Origin: Datisca glomerata
Lineage: Eukaryota > Streptophyta > Magnoliopsida > Cucurbitales > Datiscaceae
Assembly (NCBI GenBank): GCA_003255025.1
Contig: QANY01007196.1
Coordinates: 484,666 to 548,665 of the forward strand
Length of the DNA: 64,000 nt
Direction of reading: 5' to 3'
Under the pieces are notes generated by a model. That model was not told the origin of the DNA and did no database searches. It saw nothing but the letters and a program-made list of their open reading frames with translations. Below are positions 1 through 11,931 of this stretch, in pieces; position 1 is the stretch's first letter; each line of letters begins with the position of its first letter. The translations under genes were made by a program, and so were the position numbers.

Positions 1-299
1 TTAGTCCTCGTCTCCACCCTACAAATCTGCTCCATCGGGTTCTGACCAATAGGGATCTCACGTTGGTCAGAAGTGTAAGGCCTTTATGTCTCTGGCCGAG
101 GGTGCCTAGCAGCCTGGTCCCCAGGCCTGGGCCTGAAGCGAGGTCGAGAGGCTACTCAACTGGTGGTCCAAACACGCGGATCCCGAGAAGGGGGCATGCC
201 TTCTTGAGAAGTTAGGGATGAGGCTTCTTGATGCTTTTAAGGAGCATACTCTAGACGTACATAAACCATTTTTCCATTTTTAGGTCTTTCTAACACACT

Positions 300-1180
300 A
301 TTATTCCTACTCTATGTTTTTCGCAGGTCCTTACCTACAACGCGATGATAACTGGCGCATTATGGTCATTGTAGGGACATAGTACTTGGATTTGGCTGAT
401 TTTCTTAAAGGGTTGAGGCCATACATGCGGAGGGAGCTTGAAGATACGACTCCATCTTTTAATCCTATAAGTAGGTTATGGCAGAGGTTAAGGAGCTCTG
501 AGATGCCGCTAGGAGGTCGATGAGCCTCTAGGAGAAGTTGGTCTTAGCTAAGGCAGAGGCCTCTCGTGCCCAAAGATTATGTCAAGATTTAGAGGCTCGG
601 TTTTCTGATCGTGATAAGGTCATCTAGAGCCTATAAAAGCAACAGAAGATCTTGAAGGAGAATACTCAGGCTTAGGAGAATAAGATTTTTAGGAGATTCA
701 CACCCAATCTCTGGCGGGGGGTTGGGAGAGGGAAATCACTAGGAAGCTTAGCCTGCAGAATTTAATTTGAAAGGGAGGTCTGATCGGTGGACTGAGGCCC
801 ACGCGAAGGGCATGGAGGACTTCAAGGAGTTTAATGAGTTCAAGAATCCATACTCCTGGAGTTCTCTATGGGCTATGACAACTGTCACGACGAGGTGGTT
901 GAGGCCCATGTTTACTGGGATCTAAGCTTCATAAGTTGTCCTCTTGAACCTCCATTAAGAGCTCTACTCCTCCTCAACTAGAAGACTTTGGGGGTAAAAG
1001 AGTGCCCGTAGTCTTAGTGCTTCTCGAGCTTCTTGGTTTCGACAGTTGCTCTAAGCAAGCGATATGAGGTCTCCTCATTTACCCTTGGGCCAACCTGAGG
1101 AGTAGATTCTTCCCCCTCTAGAGTCAGACGATCATTACTAGGATCTCTAAGGTCGTCTTGCTGCTCCGTAGTTATTTTAG
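300..1180 (+). pseudogene. Antisense coiled-coil ORF of the Tat element (decayed)
   Basis: On the strand opposite to pol, a frame from the ATG at 478 reads as a charged, heptad-rich chain (segments such as DAARRSMSL, EKLVLAKAEASRAQRLCQ and DLEARFSDRDKV). It is interrupted by TAG, TAA and TGA codons, each one transition away from Gln or Arg codons. A further segment near 820-930 (FKEFNEFKNP, then GYDNCHDEVVEAH in a shifted frame) looks like the C-terminal part of the same protein. A pyrimidine-rich stretch ending in cag at 326 could be a splice acceptor for a spliced upstream exon within 1-280. The function is unknown. Antisense ORFs downstream of pol are known in some Tat elements (for example Grande). 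The assignment rests on position, strand and the second copy at 37470-37840. Confidence 0.55.
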
Positions 1181-1599
1181 GCTTATATTTTTTTTATTTT
1201 TTTGTACTTTTTTCTCTTCTTTGTGTATTCTAACATATCCTCATTAATACAAGTACTTTCTTTCCTCCATATGTTATGCTCTCTTCTTTGCTTTAGTTGG
1301 TTTGATTGTTAATGAGCTCGATTTTTGCCGATATCTTCCCCTAATGTTGATGCTTACTTTCTTTTTGCAATTTATCGTTGGGTGTGTCAAGTTGTTGAGC
1401 TATGCTAAGCTCTATCTTTTATTTATTCTGAATGTCGACTGACTTACACTGCTTTTAACCCTTTAACATCTAATTTCCCCCTTTGGAGGAGGTCCGTACC
1501 GGCATACATGTCGCAATCATATTAGTGGCCCATTTTCTTTTCATGTGATGCCCTCCCTGGGAAAGCTCTAGTGGTACCAGCCTGCTGCAAATGCGCCTT
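1181..1599. other. T-rich spacer, no gene seen
   Basis: Pyrimidine-rich DNA between the antisense frame and the tandem repeats of the Tat element. No coding potential or structured repeat was recognised. Confidence 0.5.
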
Positions 1600-2036
1600 G
1601 AATTATTTTGACATCTAGCTAGACAATTTTGCTCTAGCTAGAGTCTTTTTTCTCGTCTGGTAGGCTACTGTGCATGCCAGACATCTCATTTTCTTCTTTT
1701 GATGTCTATCTAGGCATTTATGCTCTCACTAGAGCCCATTTTCTTGTCTTGCAAGCTAGAGCACATGCCAGGCATCTCCTTGTCTTCTTTTGATGTTTAG
1801 AGAGGCATTCTACATAGAGTCTTTTTTCTCGTTTGGCAAGAAAGAGTTCATGCTAGACATCTCGTTGTCTTCTTTTAACTTCTAGCCATATATTTCTTCT
1901 CTAGCTAGAGTCACTTTTCTCTTATGGCAAGCTGGAGTGCATGCCAGACATCTTCTTTTAACGTTTAACCAGGCATTTCTACTTTGGCTAGAGTCCATTT
2001 TCTCGTCTAGCAAGCTAGACCGCTTGCTAGACATCT
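1600..2036. repeat. Tandem repeat, about 5 units of 84-90 bp
   Basis: Each unit carries a core like 'ctagctagagtc', then 'tttctcgtctggcaagctag' and 'catgccagacatctc'. The cores recur near 1612, 1701, 1791, 1879 and 1961. Units are 70-85% alike by eye. The array sits between the end of pol and the antisense ORF, the same relative place as the 68 bp repeats of the second Tat fragment (36640-37025). Confidence 0.85.
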
Positions 2037-2059
2037 CATATGGACACTTTTACTTGGGG

Positions 2060-3120
2060 GAGAAACTTGTGTATTTAATACTCCTGCTTGGCGACAATCC
2101 CTTTCTTTGTTTACTGAAAATAAATCTTGAGGTGATTGACGTTCCATGGGTGAGATAACGCTCATCCTTCTAGGTCATGTAGTCAGTAGGTTCCTGGCCA
2201 TATTACATCTATTACTATATATGATCCTTCTCAACTGTGCCCAAAGGCCCTTACATGTATTTCCTTTTTTTTCCTTAGAACTAGGTCTCTTGTTCGGAAT
2301 CGTCATATTTTTGTTCTGGAGTTATAGTATCAGGTGGATCTGAGTTGGTATGACTTATTCCCTAGGTTGGCTTGATCTCGTAGCTCTTTTAGGTCATCCA
2401 GGTTGTGCCCTAATTAGAGTATATTTTTCTCTAGATCATATTGTTGGATTCTACGAAAAGGTAACCCAATCTCTACTGGTATGACAATCTTTGTTCTGAA
2501 AGCTAGCCTGTAAGGGGTTCTCATGTTTCCGTTCTACTGGTGGTCTTGTACGCTCAGAGGACATTTGGGAGCTCTTCTACCCATAACCCTCTCATGCCTT
2601 CTAGTTTGGCATTGAGGTTAAGCTTTATGTTTTTGTTTACTACCTCTATTTGTCCATTGGATTACCGATGGATGAGTGAAGAGGTGAGATTCCTAATCCC
2701 GAGCTACTCACAGGTCCATCTGAACTTGGCATTATCGAACGAATTGTCATTGTCTGTGATGATGGTGTGGGGTGTATCGAACCTGCATATCACATTTTTC
2801 TATACGATGTTTGTGGTCTTGTGCTCCAGTTTCGCCTCTATCCACTTGGTGAAGTAGTCAATGGCGATAATGATGAATTTATTATGTCGCTTCCTCATTG
2901 GTAGGGGCCCGATCAAATCCACCCCTAATGAACGAACGGCCACAGACTTGAGATCGGGGTGAGCGATCTGGTAGCTTTGTGTGTGACGTCTGCAATCCTT
3001 TGGCACTTGTAACATCTTTACACAAAGCTCTTGGTGTCTAGGACCATGGTCGGCCAGTAATATCGTTGTCTTTTTAGCTTGTGATGTAGGGCTCATGCAC
3101 CACTGTGGTTTTCGCAAACT
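2060..3120 (-). pseudogene. Gypsy integrase (Tat element), broken
   Basis: The segment at 3117-2800 holds the end of the zinc-binding region and the start of the catalytic core, with the typical words DLIGPLPM and IAIDYFTKWIEA; the aspartates of these words fit the first catalytic position. The frame shifts, then continues through an ITDN-like core motif near 2760, a WAYKTT segment near 2540 and the C-terminal words GTY and HPWNVNHLKIYF ending near 2095. No chromodomain is visible. Several stops and frameshifts are present. Confidence 0.8.
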
Positions 3121-3139
3121 CCCTCGTGGACCTCTCCAA

Positions 3140-4130
3140 TAGCGTACAATGCCTCATTAGGGTGACCCGTCATAGGTAGGGGTATGCAAAAGCTCTTTTT
3201 TTACAAAGTCGCATTGATGATCACATAGTTGGCAGACCTGAGGTAGAGTATCTGAGCCGCCTTCTTATCAGAGGGAGGGTCTCATTTTATAAATACTCAA
3301 ATATGGGTGTTATCCACGAGGGGGCAACCACCGGCTCACTTGCCTCCAGTATTTCTTGATCTGGCTGTTGTAGGCTGAGGTGAGTTTGGCCAAGGCATCT
3401 GCATTCGTGTTCTGGCTTTGAGGGATCTGCTAGATTGTGTAGGCAATGTACTTGCCAAACGAGGGCCAGAGCTTGGGCTAGGTAATTTTCCATGTTGTCT
3501 CCCTTTGTCTGATACTCCTCATTGATCTGATTGACCACAAGCTAGGAATCACTATATACTTTTAGGGTTTTTGCGGCCACGTTCCAAGCCAACCTCATTT
3601 CCGCGAGCATCCCTTCATACTCTACTTTGTTGTTTGAAGCCTTGAATCCAAAGTGTAGGGCATACTCGATCTGGGACTAGTCAAGTGATAAAAGCAACAT
3701 ACATGCTCTGTTGCCCTTTTTGTTTGAAGCTCCATCTACATGCAAGGTCCAAGGCTCTCCTTCTTTGGTCTTTGTCCCTCCTCATGGCACATGGTCATGT
3801 CAGTTATGAAAATCGTTGCCGCTTGGCCTTTGATGGTAGTTCAGGGGACGATTTTGGAGATAAACTGGAGTTTGAATTCATTAAGATTGATGGCACACTT
3901 GGCTATTCATCCCGAGGTTTCAGGGTTCAGAATTGGGGATTGCATTAGGAACTGGATGGTATGGGCCTCAAAGTACGGTCAAGGATTTCTAGCGGCTGTG
4001 ATGAGGGCGACGACCATCTTTTTTATGTTTAGGTTGCATTTTTTGATGAATTTTCCTTGGATGAAATCGTCTCCCACTCGGACCAAGGCGGCGCTGACGC
4101 TGATGGTTGTTTCTAAGACTGTCAAATACA
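3140..4130 (-). pseudogene. RNase H domain(s) of Tat pol, broken
   Basis: The segment at 4182-3979 gives the RT-RNase H connection (SSPLLSKSVPRELLSMYL, then LITAARNP). The segment at 3538-3287 gives VVNQINEEYQTKGDNMENYL, matching the end of an RNase H fold (a DSQLVVNQ-type motif). Between them the plus strand at 3560-3960 still reads backwards as fragmentary RNase H. Frameshifts separate the parts. Confidence 0.75.
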
Positions 4131-4144
4131 TGGACAACAATTCT

Positions 4145-5060
4145 CTAGGCACCGATTTGGAAAGTAGAGGTGAAGAACCCATGTAGGTTTTGAGGGTCGA
4201 GAAGGCTTCTCAACATTCCTCGGTCCATTCGAAAGATGTGTTCTTCCTTAGGATTTTGAAGAAAGGGAGGCACTTGTTTATAGCTCGGAAGATGAATCGG
4301 TTGAGCGCGACTACTCAGCCGATGAGGCATTAGACCTCATTCACATTTCGTGGGGGTTCAATCTAGAGTAGTGCCCTTATTTTGCAGGGTTGACTTCGAT
4401 CCTCCTTTGATTGACCATGAAGCCCCAAAACTTTCCCGAGTAGATGCCGAAAGCGCACTTGGAGGGGTTCAGCTTCATCATGTATCTGCTCAGGTTGTTG
4501 AAGGTTTCTGCGAGGTCCACAATGTGATATGTTGACCTCTTGTTTTTTACCAGCATGTCATCTACATACACCTCCATATTCCTCGATATCTGCTCTATGA
4601 ACACTTTGTTATCTTGTATCTGCTCAGGGTGTTGAAGGTTTCTGCGAGGTTCACGATATGATATGTTGACCTCTTGTTTTTTACCAGCATGTCATCTACG
4701 TACACCTCCATATTCCTTTATATTTGCTCTACGAACACTTTGTTTATAAGCGTTTGGCAGGTGGCCCCGCATTTTTTAGCCCAAAGGGCATTACTGTGTA
4801 GTAGTTGGTTCCTCGGCTGGTGATGAAGGAGGTTTTTTCCTGGTCGGACGGGTGCATTAGGATCTGGTTGTACATTGAGTACGCATCCATGAAGCTGATC
4901 AGGTCATGCCTTGATGTGGCGTTGGCTAGCTGGCCTATGCAGGGTAGGGAGAAGCTATCTTTCGGACATGCTTTCTTCAAATCAGTGAAATCTATGCTGA
5001 CCCTCCACTTCCGGCTTGCTTTTTTCACCAACACAATGTTGGCCAACCACTCTGGTTATT
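4145..5060 (-). pseudogene. Reverse transcriptase of Tat element, broken
   Basis: The segment at 5046-4744 carries the fingers/palm words WRVSIDFTDLKKACPKDSF and LISFMDAYSMYNQI, followed by TVMPFGLKNAG. The segment at 4604-4377 carries the catalytic box as VYVDDMLVK and the words LNPSKCAFGI. The segment 4330-4145 is the thumb region (FRMDRGML). A 134 bp tandem duplication (4481-4748) repeats the YVDD part and destroys the frame. The domain sits between protease and RNase H, as expected for gypsy. Confidence 0.88.
4481..4748. repeat. 134 bp direct duplication inside RT
   Basis: The text starting 'tgtatctgctcagg' occurs at 4481 and again at 4615. Both copies run through 'gaaggtttctgcgagg', 'ccagcatgtcatctac' and 'gaacactttgtt' with few differences. 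The offset of 134 is not a multiple of three, so the duplication shifts the frame and places the RT active-site segment twice. Confidence 0.93.
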
Positions 5061-5069
5061 GGACCTTCT

Positions 5070-5830
5070 TGATGAATCCCGCAGAGAGCATCTTTTCTAC
5101 CTCCTTGATTTTGACCTCATCCCTTGTGGAGTTTATGCTCCCCCTCTTCTGCCTGAGGGGCTTGAATTTTGGGTCAACGTTGAGGTGGTAGGCGATAACG
5201 CGTCGATCTATATTGGGCATGTCCTTGTGGGTCCAAGCAAAGACGTCCTTGTTTTCTTAGAGGAATTGCGCCAGCGCCTTCCTGTGCTTGGGGGTAAGCA
5301 TTAAACTGATATGAATTGTTTCAGAAACAGTTCTTCAGGTGGGACGCCAATCACAACCACCAGATCCTTGCCCATTAAAGCCCTTACATAACATTCCATT
5401 GATGTCTTTTGGTCTCCCTAAACCAACCCTACACCCGTAGGGGTGGGGAACTTCATGACCTGGTGGTAGGTGGATGGTACAACTTTGAACTTGTACATGG
5501 TCAGTCGGCCAAAGATGGCGTTGTACACCTCGCTGCACTTCATCACCATGAACTCGATCAGCTTAGGGTTGAGCTGGGAGGCCCCACCCAAGGTTCGAGG
5601 AGCTCTATTATGCCTTAGGGGATGACCTCATGTCCCCCAAATCATACCACGAGGGTGGGACATGGCCGGAGTAACTTTGGATCCAAGCTCATTTGTAGAA
5701 AGGCGGAGTGGCCCAGCATGTCGGCTGAGCTTTCGTCATCCACTAAGGTTCTCCAGACTTTGATAATGGTGGTGAGGGGGAGACGACCAATACGTTAGTG
5801 TGGGAATGGTGGACCTAATGTGCCTCTTCC
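5070..5830 (-). pseudogene. Aspartic protease region of Tat pol, broken
   Basis: Read on the minus strand, about 5790-5690 gives KVWRTLVDDESSADMLGHS, the degenerate protease active-site motif (family form DDGSSADIL). It is followed by LDPKLLRPCPTLVVWFGGHE and then the DQKTS-like region (5540-5335) that links protease to RT in this group. Stops and frameshifts are present. Confidence 0.7.
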
Positions 5831-5849
5831 TTAGTGAACTCGATCATTT

Positions 5850-6429
5850 CTTCTGCCTTAGCGCTCAGAGGTTGTTGAGGACGTTAAAGACCACGGGGTT
5901 CAACACTTCTTGAGCGAATTTGTTCTCCATGTGGTTTGAGTTTTTCGTGCCAAGCCCTTCGAAGATCATTCTCCTGTTTGGCACTGGGATGCATGGGTTG
6001 GCCACCTTTGGCTCGAACCTTCTCTCGGTCCATCCTCCGTCATGGGCCATCCTCTCCTCTCCTCGGTCTTCCTCTGGTTCCCTAAGTGGGAGACGACTCC
6101 TCCAGCGTGGACTTTTACGATGAGGGAGTGATATCTGGGGGCGGTAGGGAAGGTCTTTATGTGTAGGACGCGGCCATGATTTGTGTGAGGGCCACCATGT
6201 CCTTCCTCATCCTTTTGACCACTTTGGAGAGCTAGGAGACAAAGTTCTTCTTTTTCCTCCGTTTGATGCCTACGGCGGCGGGCATGTTTCTTCTCGGCAA
6301 TAAGGAATGTTGGTCTTCCTCACTGTCAACTTCATCAGAATGGGACGGGGATGGTGAACCCATTTCTCTATAGGTGGTGAAAGGGAGGGTCCTAGCTACT
6401 TTGGATAGGGCAATCGATTTTGATGGCAT
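5850..6429 (-). pseudogene. Gag remnant of Tat element
   Basis: After the primer-binding site a frame opens with MPSKSIALSKVARTLPFTT and passes through an acidic stretch (DEVDSEEDQ) and a basic cluster (KRRKKKNF). Further remnants follow to 5865. Only about 580 bp separate the primer site from the protease, much less than a full Tat gag, so most of gag is missing or unrecognisable. Confidence 0.5.
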
Positions 6430-6446
6430 CCCCACAGACGGTGCCA
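6430..6446 (-). other. Primer-binding site
   Basis: Two bases inside the LTR end, the minus strand reads TGGCACCGTCTGTGGGG, a TGG-starting primer-site form usual in plant gypsy elements. The tRNA was not identified. Confidence 0.7.
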
Positions 6447-6448
6447 AA

Positions 6449-7042
6449 TGTTGATGTTGATTTATGCAACAATATAGGTGCCCGATGATCGTGGTTGAAA
6501 CTTGCACACCATAAACAAACAAACAAACACAAAGAGCGATGATGACCGGGGTGGTGTCCTCACTTAAGCGCCTCCGATATTTAAGTTAGAAGTCTGGTCG
6601 TATTTTAGCAAAGGGGTTTTTTGTGGGAAGTCACTTAACTCTTCTCGGGTAGGAGGGCGTAGTTATATATAAGGTTCGTAGTGTTGAGACCTGCGGGAGA
6701 AGTCTCAATGATGGGACACCTGACTTCTATTAGACGGGTATGGGCAACATTTAATGCTCTTGTCCCCCGAGCTGATATAAAGGCGAGGTCATTAAATGCT
6801 TATGTGCCTCAAGCAGGCTTCAGTGAGGGCGAGCCACGTAGGAGCTCACTTTCGGTGAGCAATGATGATGATGACACGGTGGGTCAGACGAGCTCCCTTA
6901 GTTGGCTTCGTCCCTGCTACTCTTTACGTACTCTGGTCAGTGTGACCCAAGCTATCTCGAAACCAACTTGGTCAGATCGGTTTTCTCCTTCTAAGTGATT
7001 GGGTCCTACTGCCTTTGCCTGACGTAACCCCTCAGTGTAACA
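6449..7042 (-). repeat. 5' LTR of the Tat element (boundaries approximate)
   Basis: On the minus strand the segment starts TGTTACACTGAGG (from 7042) and ends CATCAACATCAACA just before the primer site, so it has TG...CA ends and is about 594 bp long. The inner edge is firm; the outer edge could instead lie near 7095. The segment is much more GC-rich than the AT-rich DNA to its right, and the composition changes sharply near 7070. Confidence 0.55.
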
Positions 7043-10000
7043 TGACGTGTGGCGCCATGTTATTCGTAGTCTGAAAATATCCATAACACAATACAAAAAA
7101 AAATTTATATCAAGGATATGCTAAATGATAAACTTAAAAACTATTTAAATATATTAAAAATTTACTTTAAATCATAATTATTTGACAAATGCTATTATTC
7201 TTTTAAACCACTTGGTGTATAAAATTTCTACAATAAACACATATGCAAATGACTCCTAAAATGCTTCAAAATACACAAATTCTTACCACACAATAATTAT
7301 GAAATAATTGTTAGTTAAAATACCTTTCATTTTTCTAATATTACGTGGATCTCATTCACCAGATGCATAATTGTATCCAAGAAATGAAATATTCTTAGGT
7401 ACATCCTTTGTATGGTACAATATCTATTTTTATATATATTTGAACGTAAAATCTTTACATATATACATATTTTACATTAAATTATAAATACAAAGAGGAC
7501 ATATACTGTACAATGAGTGTACCTTAAAATTACCCTCCGATATACATATATTTTGTCGTGCGGAGCGCAAACACTTTGGTTTTGGACAAATGTAGTACAA
7601 AGTTTTAGGATTGCATTATTATTGTGGCATCATACTTCTTGCACATCTATTAAAGAAAGTTGCATTAGCCAGGTGAAGCTTTATGATAAAAGGAAGATAT
7701 TTTTTTTACTATCTCCTCATAATTATTGCTGTTTTCTATGATTCTTTCCATGCCGCTATTTTGTACCAAGAATATTATCTTATTTTTCGATAAAAATTCC
7801 TACACTCGTTTTCCTTTTATAAAGTTGTGCAGAAGTGGCTGTCTTTCTCTATTATATAGGTGAGCATAATGTTGAGATAACTAAAATACTTCTCTCGTTA
7901 ATTTGAATAATTTATAATTCAACTCATTTATCAAATAAATGTGATACAAACATATATAAGATATGATTTTCGACTACGATGCACGGTCAAATAAATATAT
8001 AAAAGGCACATAAAGATAACTCGTATATTTTGATTATGAGCAATCTAAATAGCCCAATGGTGCTCATTGTATGTACATAATATGAGGCCATATGATTAAC
8101 ATTACGGAGAACGATACTTGGTTCCTATCCTGGTAGGGAGGATCTCTCTTACTTGCCAATGGCATGACCAAAGCTTGTAGTGTAAGTGTTATATTGCATT
8201 AAATTTTCATTTAATTTAAAAATAATAGTTTTCACCAACAAAAATATTAATTATTAACAGTTCTTAAAGAAAGTAAAAATCTTAATTTATCATCAACACA
8301 TATAGCAATATGATTGAGTTACATTAGTAGTAAGAGAAACTCATACTCACCTGATTAAAACAAAATATTATCTTAAAATATGTTTCCGTTTTAGGCATGA
8401 AGTAAAATCGCGGTAATGATTCCTCTGGCATTACGACCTTTACCACAATGATGCTGCCCATGGATCAAATTATTTCGTGGATTGGATTTCACTTGATTGT
8501 CTATGGCTCCATTGCGTGTGCTCGGGGTAGAAGTTTTGTATAAATGTATCGTCATGCTATTAAGTATTTTTTATTTAAGTTCTTTTCTTTCTAAGAGGTG
8601 GAATAGAATAACCCATTTGAAGCGTAATGATCATACGTCTGTAATGCATTGTATGTCCTATAATAGGTCCCATTCTTCTACCCTTTCCCGGGAGTCGATG
8701 ACTATTCATAGCTATTACCTTGACACCATAGAAGAGTTCGACCCAATGCTTTATTTATGTCCTAGTGGATCCTGATTCGACATTAGAAGTATATTGATTT
8801 TTTCTCAATAACCGAATACTTTTGTCTGTAAATACTGCATATTTGATTCCATCCATAAATTTTCTTCCCTATGAGTTCAGTCTCAATAAGAATGCTAGTT
8901 CTTACTGTTCATATGTTATGATATGAATATACCACACCACATACGTAAACTCAATATATTGACGTGTGTTTCTTATAGTACTATATAATATTATTATTTT
9001 ATTGGTTTTACAATCATATATCTCACAACGTGATGGTGTGACTGTAAGACAACAAATATATTAACCATTTGTTATAAACCTACTTTAGAATATTTTGACT
9101 AACTGATTTAATGTTATATATATACACACACAGTTATGTTGAAAGACACAAGTTAGAGCCGAATAGTATGGTTTCTTTGTCAAATATATAGCATTGTTTA
9201 AGTTTGTAAGGGGAGAGATTAAATGGGGTTTGACTTCCTAACTTGAGGTGTATAATGTTTTGTATGATTGAGGTCGTCAAATGATATGAGTTTTGAGTAA
9301 TAAAGAAACTGACAAAAGATGGAGCAAAAAGTTAAAGTATAATTGAAGTTGAAGTGAACACACCACCTTAGTAGAGGGATGAGAATGGAGTGTGGCTACC
9401 ATGTGTTATTCTTTTTCTCTTTTTTATTTTGAAAAAATGGTATATAAGCGAGTCTTATTCACTTTTTAGCTCAAATTCTAGCTGTAGAGAATCTGATTAA
9501 ATAGTAAAAGCTTATTTCACAGAATATATATNATATATATATATAGACACATACATACATTAAAATCTAGTCCTAATCAAAATTCTAACATGGGGCCGTA
9601 TAACTAGATCCACGCTAAACCACTAAATTGACTTGAAAAGATGAGCACGCATGTAAGATCAAAAGAGGGGGGAAAAAAGAGAAGAAGAAGAAAATAAATA
9701 GGTTAGGAATTATTAGCAATTTTTTTAATTCGTCCATATGTGAGGGCACGAGGAAGCCACAAGCCCTGACTTATTGAAAATTAAAAAAGAAGAGGGATAA
9801 GGGGAAGCATGTGTACTGACTTTTACCCCCTTTTTCTATTTGCAGATAACGTCAAAAGCTGATCACCTTAGCAATGTTCTCTTCTCTTTTTCTTTTTCTA
9901 AGGTTTCTTTCCATTGTTTGTAAATTAACATATGATTAATAGTTCTAATCATATTGAAGACTTATGTCTGCCTTTTTTAACTTATTTTTATTTTATTTAG

Positions 10001-11931
10001 GACGCGTTATACGTCACCTGATTTTATTTGTCTCCGTTTATTATAAAAAAAAGTTTTTAGATCTCATTTTTTAATGTGTAGCTTTAAGGAGCAAAATGGA
10101 TGACCTTACATGTTTTAATTGTCGTATTGTCTCGGAATATGTGTTAGAATATGTCTCAAATTACCTAACTTTGTCACTTTTATGCTAGCTATTGAGGCTT
10201 TAGTTCTTCTATTCTTAACACCTAAGTTTTAAAATGTAACGAGTTAGACCATTCAACTTATAATCAAGACTTGATTGAGTCGGTATTTTATATGTCGCAT
10301 AGTCTTATTATTGTGTGTTGGGAGTCTGGGAGGATTTGATAGAACGGCTCTCGCATCATCTATGCTGGTGATAAGGTTTTAATTTCCATGTTTTAACAAA
10401 TGGATTTCATGGAGTAGAATAAGTTGAGCTTTCAACTTGGCATGAGTGAACTTTTGTCTAGCGTGTTGCCTAGTTCGTTGTTGTAGGTTTAGTCTCTAGA
10501 AGAGTGATGTGCTCTACAGGTCTACATCGCTTGTGTTTGCCTCCTCTATATTCATGATAAGGTTGTAGTTCTCTTCCAAATATCTAGGGTTCAAAGAGTA
10601 GAATGTGTTGAGCTTTACAATTTAGTATTAGAGCTTGACTTAGCTTGTGATTGGTGTACCATGTAGTGATGCTATTCTGTATTGTGGCTCACAAATGTGT
10701 GTTGGAACATGTCTCACATCATTGCTTTACTCCTTCCATGTTACAAAGTTTTCAAATTTATTTTTTCTTAATACCTGAGTTTTAAGGAATAGATAGGTTG
10801 GAATTTTCAACTTATGTTTCATTCTACCCCTTTTGCAAAAAGAAAAAGAAAAAAGGAAAGGAAGAAGAAGGAAGAGAAGTTTGTAGTAATCTACAAACTT
10901 GATTTCTGCATACTAAAAGTAAAATAATAGTTCAACGATTCATATTACCGGATTGTATTTTGATATTCATTTATAACCTCAATCTATTATTTTTCAATCA
11001 CTTCTATTATTTTATTTGAGAATAAAAAAACACGCCTATTGTTTTTCTTTTCTTTTCCGCATGCCAAAAGTCTTAGAAAAATTAGAGATGAAACTAAAGA
11101 TGTACCTGTATATTTAAACTTGGAATTGAAATAACAACTCTTAGAATTCAATTTAAATGAAGAAAAATGAAAAATAAAATTTCACAACCATGATCACCTA
11201 TGTTATCATAAATTTGTCAATTACCAGTACTATATTATTTTGAGTTCTGAGATCTCACATATTATAAAACTTTAATAGTTTAATTCTTTGAGGTATCGGT
11301 AACATGACAATAATATCATAGCCAATCACTGTGGAATTCAATGTATATATATAATTTATTGACCATTCAAGCAACTCACTTGTAAAATATCTAAACTTTT
11401 ACAATCGGATCAACCCTTTCATCCTTTACTTTCAACGAAGCAAAGGCGTGGATAGAATAAATTAAATATTGTCAGCAATAATTGTAATATATACGTTCTA
11501 AATAAAGAACCTAAATAAATAAATCAAACATCTTTGGTTGGTACTTAGGTAGTGGGATGCTGAAGTCTGAACTTGAGTGTGGTAAAGTTGGCCTGTTTTG
11601 TCGTTATTAAAATATAAAAAGTTGTCCTAGCTGCTCCTTTTCTTTTGTCTTCATGTTCAAAGCTGTGTGGAGGACTCGTCCTCCCATTCTTTATTCTTTA
11701 GCATTTTAAACCTTTTTTTATTTTTTTTCTAAAAGAACTTTTCCTGTAAAATAAAAAAACCGCCTCTACATTTTAATTATTTTACGATCACACTACTACA
11801 TAATTTTATTTTATAATCTTTTGATGTTTGTAGCAGACTTTTATTTATCAATGTTGATTTATTTCTTTTTTGCATTCACTAGGTGATGTTATTAATTTTA
11901 TTTTAATAATATATTAAGATGAATTTACTAA
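7043..11931. other. AT-rich intergenic DNA, no gene recognised
   Basis: No coding region, LTR pair or RNA gene could be supported. A TA-rich simple repeat with one unread base (N at 9532) lies at about 9524-9545. Between about 10100 and 10830 two stretches look like old, loosely similar copies of one another (shared wording such as 'gagtagaatnngttgagctttcaa' and 'atgtgttngaanatgtctca'); both are too diverged to name. A purine-rich tract lies at about 10837-10880. Confidence 0.5.

Larger units (their letters stand above)
1..7042 (-). mobile_element. Ty3/gypsy retrotransposon, Tat-like, degenerate, cut by window edge
   Basis: Read on the minus strand, the order is LTR (6449-7042), primer-binding site (6430-6446), gag remnant, aspartic protease, reverse transcriptase, RNase H, integrase (ending near 2095), tandem repeats (1600-2036) and an opposite-strand reading frame (300-1180). 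The RT-RNase H-INT order identifies Ty3/gypsy. The RNase H and integrase wording and the antisense downstream ORF resemble the Tat lineage (Grande/Retand-like). The downstream LTR is not seen and would lie left of position 1. Every coding block is broken by stops and frameshifts, so the element is dead. Confidence 0.85.
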
